A stretch of 29,082 nt of DNA from CAZIVO01 sp964542765 (GTDB lineage: Bacteria > Planctomycetota > UBA1135 > UBA2386): positions 1 through 29,082 of the forward strand of contig CAZIVO010000036.1 in the NCBI GenBank assembly GCA_964542765.1, written 5' to 3'. The notes beneath the pieces were generated by a model. It made no database searches. It saw only the letters and a list, made by a program, of their open reading frames with translations, and was not told where the DNA came from. The position numbers were made by a program, and so were the translations under genes. This document shows positions 24,301-29,082 of the stretch, piece by piece; position 1 is the first letter of the stretch, and every line of letters starts with the position of its first letter.

Positions 24301-25461
24301 ATGCCGACGATCCTGCATGCCGACATGGACGCTTTTTACGCTGCGGTCGAGCAGCGCGAGGACCCCTCGATTCGTGGACGGCCGGTGATTGTCGGCGGTT
24401 TGGGCCGTCGCGGCGTTGTTTCTACTGCCAGCTACGAGGCCAGAAAATTCGGTGTACATTCGGCCTTGCCGATGGCCCGGGCACGGGAATTATGCCCCCA
24501 AGGAGTGTTCCTGAAGCCCCGCGGCAAGGTCTACGAAAAGGTTTCCGGGCAGGTGCAGGCGGTGTTTGCCGAATTTACACCGTTGGTGGAACCACTGTCG
24601 CTCGACGAGGCCTTTCTCGATGTCACCGGGAGCGAAGCCTTGTTTGGCGATGGTGAGCAGATCGCCGAGAAGATCAAGGAGCGGGTGATCGAGATGACAG
24701 GGCTGACGGTTTCGGTCGGGGTTGCATCATGCAAGTTCGTCGCCAAGGTCGCTTCCGACCTTGACAAGCCTGACGGCCTGGTCGTGGCGCCGGTGGGGTC
24801 GGAGGCTGAGTTCCTGGCGCCCCTCCCGGTTCGGTTTCTGTGGGGCGCCGGACGGGTGACGCAGGACAAGATGCGGCAACTTGGCCTGGAGACGATCGCC
24901 GATGTTCAGGCCTTGCCGCTCGAGCGATTGATCGAGTCGCTCGGCAAATCAGCGGGCGAGCATTTTCACGAGTTGTCCTTCGGCCGCGATCCTCGCGCGG
25001 TCGAGCCCGCACGCCCGGCCAAGTCGATCAGCCATGAAGTGACCTTCGATCAGGATCTGGTCGATCGCGAGCCCTGCCTCGGTGTCTTGTTGCGGTTGAG
25101 CGAGGGCGTTGGCAAGCGGCTCCGCAGGGCCGGAACCGAGGCCCGGGTCCTGCGCTTGAAGTTGCGTTTTCCTCCCTTCGAGACGCTGACCCGGCAACGC
25201 CGGTTCGAGCGGCCATCGAGCGACGATCTGATCATCTATCGCATCGCTCGGGAACTTTTCGACGAGGCGCGCCCTGATCGACGGCCGGTCCGTCTCCTGG
25301 GAGTCGCAGCGGGCGATCTCGTCGCTGCGGCAACCGATGGGCCTTCTCAGGGGCAGCTATTCGGCGCGGCACCGGAGTCCGAGGATGCTCGAAAGATCCT
25401 CGAGGCCATGGATCAGATCCGTGAGAAGTTCGGGGATCGGGCGATCCGGCATGGGCGCTAA
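24301..25461 (+). CDS. dinB: DNA polymerase IV (Y-family translesion polymerase)
   Basis: The 386-residue protein begins MPTILHADMDAFYAAVEQ, the canonical DinB N-terminus, with catalytic D8 and the SLDEAFLDV motif (D102, E103). Y13 occupies the steric-gate position. YEARKFGVHSALPMARAREL is the conserved finger segment, the thumb HhH region lies near LWGAGRVTQDKMRQLGLETIADV, and the little-finger domain follows. QGQLF at 350-354 is a beta-clamp-binding motif. The enzyme bypasses DNA lesions with low fidelity. The frame extends upstream to 24205, but family alignment fixes the start at 24301; ATG 24283 is possible. There is no recA, lexA or imuB-type partner beside it. The ileS gene follows after about 100 bases. 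Confidence 0.96.
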   Translation: MPTILHADMDAFYAAVEQREDPSIRGRPVIVGGLGRRGVVSTASYEARKFGVHSALPMARARELCPQGVFLKPRGKVYEKVSGQVQAVFAEFTPLVEPLSLDEAFLDVTGSEALFGDGEQIAEKIKERVIEMTGLTVSVGVASCKFVAKVASDLDKPDGLVVAPVGSEAEFLAPLPVRFLWGAGRVTQDKMRQLGLETIADVQALPLERLIESLGKSAGEHFHELSFGRDPRAVEPARPAKSISHEVTFDQDLVDREPCLGVLLRLSEGVGKRLRRAGTEARVLRLKLRFPPFETLTRQRRFERPSSDDLIIYRIARELFDEARPDRRPVRLLGVAAGDLVAAATDGPSQGQLFGAAPESEDARKILEAMDQIREKFGDRAIRHGR

Positions 25462-25562
25462 CCCTCTGCTTCTGTCGAGCGCCGGAGAATCGAGCCGGGA
25501 GGCGCCTTTGCATTTTCGCCCCGTGGGGGCCACATTGCGCAGCCAGATCACACGGAACTTTG

Positions 25563-28500
25563 ATGACCCAGTCTGCGCAAGCCCACCGATACCCTGACGT
25601 CGACCCTCAGGTTCGATTCCCCGAACTCGAGCAGCGGACCCTTTCTTTCTGGAAGGAGGAGGGGATTTTCGTCGAGTCGGTGGAGAGCCGACCGGCGGGT
25701 GACGGCGGTGCGAACGAGTATGTCTTCTACGACGGGCCGCCCTTTGCCAATGGCTTGCCTCACTACGGCCATCTCCTGACCGGGTACGTCAAGGATGTAG
25801 TGCCGCGTTATCAGACGATGCGCGGCCGGCGGGTGGAGCGGCGTTTCGGCTGGGATTGCCATGGTTTGCCGGCCGAGATGGAAGCCGAGAAAACCCTGGA
25901 GATCTCGGGCCGGCAAGCGATCGAGGAGTTCGGGATCGAGCGCTTCAACGGGCACTGCCGCGAATCGGTTCTGCGCTACACGCAAGAGTGGGAGAACTAC
26001 GTCACCCGTCAGGGTCGCTGGGTCGACTTCGGTAGGGACTACAAGACCATGGATCTCTCCTACATGGAGAGTGTGATGTGGGCGTTCAAGGCGCTATGGG
26101 ACAAGGGCCTCGTCTACGAGGGCCGTCGGGTGATGCCTTACTCGTGGGCTGCCGAGACGCCCTTGTCGAACTTCGAGATTCGAATGGATGACGCTTATCG
26201 AGTGCGTCAGGACCCGGCGGTCACGGTGATGGTGACGCTGGAGCCTCGCCCGGGCGATCCCGGCCCGATGAAGATCCTGATCTGGACGACGACGCCGTGG
26301 ACCCTGCCTTCGAACCTGGCGCTCGCGGTCGGCCCCGAGATCGACTATGCGATCTATTCCGATGGCGATGACCACTACGTGATCGGCGCAGCCGCGGCTG
26401 CGAAGTACGAGAAGGAACTGGGAGACGCGCAACCGGTCGGCGAGATCAAGGGCAGTGAACTGGTCGGGCGTTGTTACGAGCCGCTCTTTCCTTATTTCGC
26501 TGATCACGAGGGAGCCTTCCGGGTTCTCGGTGCCGATTTCGTCGATACCGAGGAAGGCACTGGCATCGTGCATATGGCCCCTGGTTTCGGCGAGGATGAT
26601 CAGAGTGTTTGTGAGGCCAACGGCATCTCGGTGGTCTGCCCCGTCGATGAGAAGGGTTGCTTCACGAGCGATGTTCCGCAGTGGAGTGGGGTGAATGTCC
26701 TGGAAGCCAACAGCTCGATCATCAAGGAGCTGAAAGGCCGCGGCGTGCTCGTCAAGCACGTGACTCATGAACACAACTATCCGCACTGCTGGCGCACGGA
26801 TACGCCCTTGATCTACAAGGCGATCGGGTCCTGGTACGTTCGGGTCACTGATTTTCGCGACCGGATGGTCGAGTTGAACCAGGAGATCAACTGGACCCCG
26901 GATCGCATCAAGGATGGTTCCTTCGGCCAGTGGCTCGCCAATGCGCGGGATTGGTCGATCAGCCGGAATCGGTTCTGGGGATCGCCGATTCCTGTCTGGA
27001 AGAGCGATGACCCGGCTCATCCGCGGACCGATGTCTACGGCAGTATTGCCGAACTGGAGCGAGATTTCGGGGTGGAGGTGCGCGATCTTCACCGGCCGTT
27101 CATCGATCAATTGACGCGACCGAACCCTGATGACCCGACCGGCAAGAGTGTCATGCGAAGGGTGCCGGAGGTTCTCGATTGCTGGTTCGAGTCGGGTTCG
27201 ATGCCGTTTGCGCAGATCCACTATCCTTTTCAGGACAAGGATTGGTTCGAGCAGCATTTCCCGTGCGACTTCATCGTCGAATACATCGGGCAGACCCGCG
27301 GTTGGTTCTACACCTTGATGGTCTTGTCGACGGCATTGTTCGACCGGCCACCGTTCCGCAACTGCGTGTGCCACGGCGTGGTGCTGGACGAGAACAAGCA
27401 GAAGTTGAGCAAGAAACTCCGCAACTACCCTGACCCGATCGAGGTGTTCGATACATACGGGGCGGATGCGTTGCGCTGGTTCCTCATGTCCTCACCGATC
27501 TTGCGAGGCAATGACCTGCAGATCGATCGTGAGGGCAAGGGGATCGGTGACGTCGTCCGGTTGGTGCTCAATCCGATCTGGAACGCCTATACCTTCTTCA
27601 CTCTCTACGCGAATACCGATGGCATCGAGGCGAAGGTCCGGACGGACTCCCAACAGTTGCTCGATCGCTATGCGCTCGCCAAGACTCGCGAACTGGTGGA
27701 GGATGTGGAAGCCGCGATGGAGTCCTACGATCTGGCGGGTGCTTGCCAGAAGGTGTCCAGCTATCTCGATGCCCTGAACAACTGGTACATCCGCCGTAGC
27801 CGCCAGCGTTTCTGGAAGGCCGAGGTCGATCAGGACAAGCGCGATGCTTACGACACGCTCTACACGGTCTTGACCATCGTGTGTCGAGTGGCGGCGCCCT
27901 TGCTGCCCTTCTTGACCGAAGAGATCTATCGAGGGCTGACCGGCGAACGCAGCGTTCACCTCGCGAACTGGCCTGCTCCGGATGAACTGCCCGCTGACCC
28001 GCAACTGGTGAGCGACATGGACCGGGCTCGCGACGCCTGTTCACAGGCCCTTTCATTGCGCGAGGCGCACAAGCTGAGGATCCGGCTGCCGCTCCGTTGC
28101 CTGACCATCGCCGGCGAGGGCAGCGATCGGCTGGCGAGCTACGGGGAGTTGATTCGCGATGAGGTCAATGTCAAGGAGCTCCGGTGTTCGGCGGATATCG
28201 AGGAGTTCGGGTCCTTCCGCCTGCAACTCAACTCGCGGGTATTGGGACCGAAGCTGGGATCGGACATGAAGCGGATCATGGCGGCCTGGCGCGGCGGTGA
28301 TTGGAGTATTTCCGATGATGGGCGCGCGCAGGTGGCGGATTGTGTTCTCGAAGATGGCGAGTTCTCTCTGGCCTTGCAGCCCAAGGAGGGGGTGGCGAGT
28401 CAGGCCTTGAGCAGCAACGATGCTGTGGTGGCTTTGGATGTCGAGGTCACGCAAGAGCTGGAGTGCGAGGGATTGGCGCGCGACCTCATTCGAATGGTGC

Positions 28501-28724
28501 AGCAGGCGCGCAAGCAGGCCGGGCTACACGTCTCCGATCACATTCAATTGTGGTTGGAACTGGGTGAGGAGACGCGTGGCGCCATCGAGACTCACAAGGA
28601 CTACCTCGCCGAGCAGACCCTGGCCGATGAAGTTGATTTCGGGGCGACCTCCGGCGCCGATTACGCCGAGCGTGGAACCCTCGGCGGTGCGGAGATCGGC
28701 ATCGGTCTGACGCGAAAGCCCTGA
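25563..28724 (+). CDS. ileS: Isoleucyl-tRNA synthetase, type II (eukaryote-like)
   Basis: The 1053-residue class I synthetase charges tRNA-Ile. The HIGH signature is HYGH (67-70) within FANGLPHYGHLLTGYVKD, and GWDCHGLP follows. The CP1 editing domain shows WTTTPWTLPSNLALAVG and GTGIVHMAPGFGEDD. Then come GSWYVRVTDFRDRM, the NRFWGSPIPVW block and the catalytic loop KLSKKLRNYPDP (614-618 is the KMSKS equivalent). The C-terminal anticodon-binding domain includes NNWYIRRSRQRFW. HYGH, the KLSKKLRNYPDP form and the absence of a C-terminal Cys zinc motif fit type II IleRS, the group known for mupirocin tolerance. ATG at 25563 is chosen over the adjacent TTG at 25560. The Shine-Dalgarno is weak. The 101-base spacer after dinB shows no T-box features. 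Confidence 0.97.
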   Translation: MTQSAQAHRYPDVDPQVRFPELEQRTLSFWKEEGIFVESVESRPAGDGGANEYVFYDGPPFANGLPHYGHLLTGYVKDVVPRYQTMRGRRVERRFGWDCHGLPAEMEAEKTLEISGRQAIEEFGIERFNGHCRESVLRYTQEWENYVTRQGRWVDFGRDYKTMDLSYMESVMWAFKALWDKGLVYEGRRVMPYSWAAETPLSNFEIRMDDAYRVRQDPAVTVMVTLEPRPGDPGPMKILIWTTTPWTLPSNLALAVGPEIDYAIYSDGDDHYVIGAAAAAKYEKELGDAQPVGEIKGSELVGRCYEPLFPYFADHEGAFRVLGADFVDTEEGTGIVHMAPGFGEDDQSVCEANGISVVCPVDEKGCFTSDVPQWSGVNVLEANSSIIKELKGRGVLVKHVTHEHNYPHCWRTDTPLIYKAIGSWYVRVTDFRDRMVELNQEINWTPDRIKDGSFGQWLANARDWSISRNRFWGSPIPVWKSDDPAHPRTDVYGSIAELERDFGVEVRDLHRPFIDQLTRPNPDDPTGKSVMRRVPEVLDCWFESGSMPFAQIHYPFQDKDWFEQHFPCDFIVEYIGQTRGWFYTLMVLSTALFDRPPFRNCVCHGVVLDENKQKLSKKLRNYPDPIEVFDTYGADALRWFLMSSPILRGNDLQIDREGKGIGDVVRLVLNPIWNAYTFFTLYANTDGIEAKVRTDSQQLLDRYALAKTRELVEDVEAAMESYDLAGACQKVSSYLDALNNWYIRRSRQRFWKAEVDQDKRDAYDTLYTVLTIVCRVAAPLLPFLTEEIYRGLTGERSVHLANWPAPDELPADPQLVSDMDRARDACSQALSLREAHKLRIRLPLRCLTIAGEGSDRLASYGELIRDEVNVKELRCSADIEEFGSFRLQLNSRVLGPKLGSDMKRIMAAWRGGDWSISDDGRAQVADCVLEDGEFSLALQPKEGVASQALSSNDAVVALDVEVTQELECEGLARDLIRMVQQARKQAGLHVSDHIQLWLELGEETRGAIETHKDYLAEQTLADEVDFGATSGADYAERGTLGGAEIGIGLTRKP

Positions 28725-28879
28725 GTGCGCCACGCCGATGGGCGAGGCCGCTCTCGGTCGACTCCGGCGAGCATCTGGATCGCGGGAGTGGCTGAGGCAA
28801 GTCGGCCGCCCCGGCCATCCGGTTGCCCGCTACGATGGTTTCCCGCGCAAAGAAGGCTGCTGAATTCTGGCTATGGAGT

Positions 28880-28917
28880 AAATCCCAGCCCACGGAAAAG
28901 TCAGCGGTTTGGGATTT
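28880..28917. repeat. Inverted repeat between ileS and the last gene
   Basis: AAATCCCA (28880-28887) and TGGGATTT (28910-28917) are perfect complements. A few extra pairs are possible inside (GCC with GG). It could be a bidirectional terminator of ileS, although no T-run follows, or an operator about 50-90 bases upstream of the next gene. The rest of 28725-28956 shows no gene. Confidence 0.4.
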
Positions 28918-28955
28918 GCAGATTTCATCCATCCGGTTTTCGGGGTGAGTTTTTG

Positions 28956-28961
28956 TATGCT
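28956..28961 (+). promoter_or_regulatory. Candidate -10 element (TATGCT) of the last gene
   Basis: TATGCT ends seven bases before the ATG at 28969, predicting transcription starting at or next to that ATG. If the in-frame ATG at 28957 were the start instead, this element would overlap the coding region. Confidence 0.35.
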
Positions 28962-28968
28962 GGCAGGC

Positions 28969-29082
28969 ATGCGAGTTTCACTTGTGGTTTTCTTGATCAC
29001 GGCTTCGATCAGCGCCCAGATCTCGGAAAGTCTCGCCGCGCGCCATGCTTCCTTGGATGCCTCCATCAACGGCGGTGCGGGG
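28969..29082 (+). CDS. N-terminus of a secreted protein (runs off the window)
   Basis: The 38 visible codons begin MRVSLVVFLITASISAQISE, a typical short signal peptide with probable cleavage after Ala-Gln. That matches the style of the other exported proteins in this window (for example the HEAT protein, ...VSSAQD, and the kelch protein, ...SLSAQG). Another in-frame ATG at 28957 would add MLAG. The mature protein begins ISESLAARHASLDASINGG; the family is not recognisable from so little. Confidence 0.6.
   Translation, partial: MRVSLVVFLITASISAQISESLAARHASLDASINGGAG

Noticed and set aside
25462..25562. T-box riboswitch upstream of ileS
   Set aside because: Only 101 bases are available, with no T-box consensus and no terminator/antiterminator pair.
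26094..27374. A 426-codon open frame antisense to ileS
   Set aside because: The plus strand carries unmistakable synthetase motifs; the antisense product has no recognisable fold.

Overview
The window looks like a high-GC bacterial chromosome segment, most likely from Planctomycetota or a close relative. No single marker proves this. The inference rests on the mix of genes: a YdjY-type lipoprotein, very long secreted HEAT and cyclase-toroid proteins, a kelch protein with a Gly/Pro-rich C-terminal module, a cytochrome b with a fused haem-c tail, and an McsA/McsB/ClpC set without CtsR. It reads as ordinary chromosome. I see no transposase, integrase, phage gene or CRISPR array. Two runs of exactly ten N (4403-4412 and 5735-5744) are scaffold joins. 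One falls between two different serine tRNAs and the other breaks an asparaginase gene.

Region 1 (1-5111, all minus strand, transcribed right to left): a bifunctional-nuclease-family protein, a cluster of serine tRNAs, a small lipoprotein, murD, mcsA, mcsB and the start of clpC. Lipoprotein/murD and mcsA/mcsB overlap by four bases. McsA, McsB and ClpC form the protein-arginine-phosphorylation branch of stress proteolysis. A 37-codon open frame and an AT-rich direct repeat lie between mcsB and clpC.

Region 2 (5162-11991, plus strand): asparaginase, NAD(P)H-hydrate dehydratase, a secreted HEAT-like protein and a YdjY-domain lipoprotein, chained by stop/start overlaps, then a membrane GT-C mannosyltransferase-like protein.

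Region 3 (12013-24139, minus strand): mostly exported or membrane proteins. They are a carboxypeptidase-regulatory-like surface protein, a kelch protein, a Rieske protein with a cytochrome b-c fusion (a compact quinol:cytochrome c reductase), a DUF885 metallopeptidase-like protein and a 1401-residue protein joining a CAP domain, an alpha/alpha cyclase-like toroid and HEAT repeats. That protein is the most unusual single gene here.

Region 4 (24301-29082, plus strand): DNA polymerase IV, a type II (HYGH) isoleucyl-tRNA synthetase and the first 38 codons of a secreted protein.

Shine-Dalgarno sequences are generally weak, clpC being the clear exception. Several monocistronic starts instead have a TANNNT -10-like hexamer only 6-9 bases before the start codon, which hints at leaderless transcripts.
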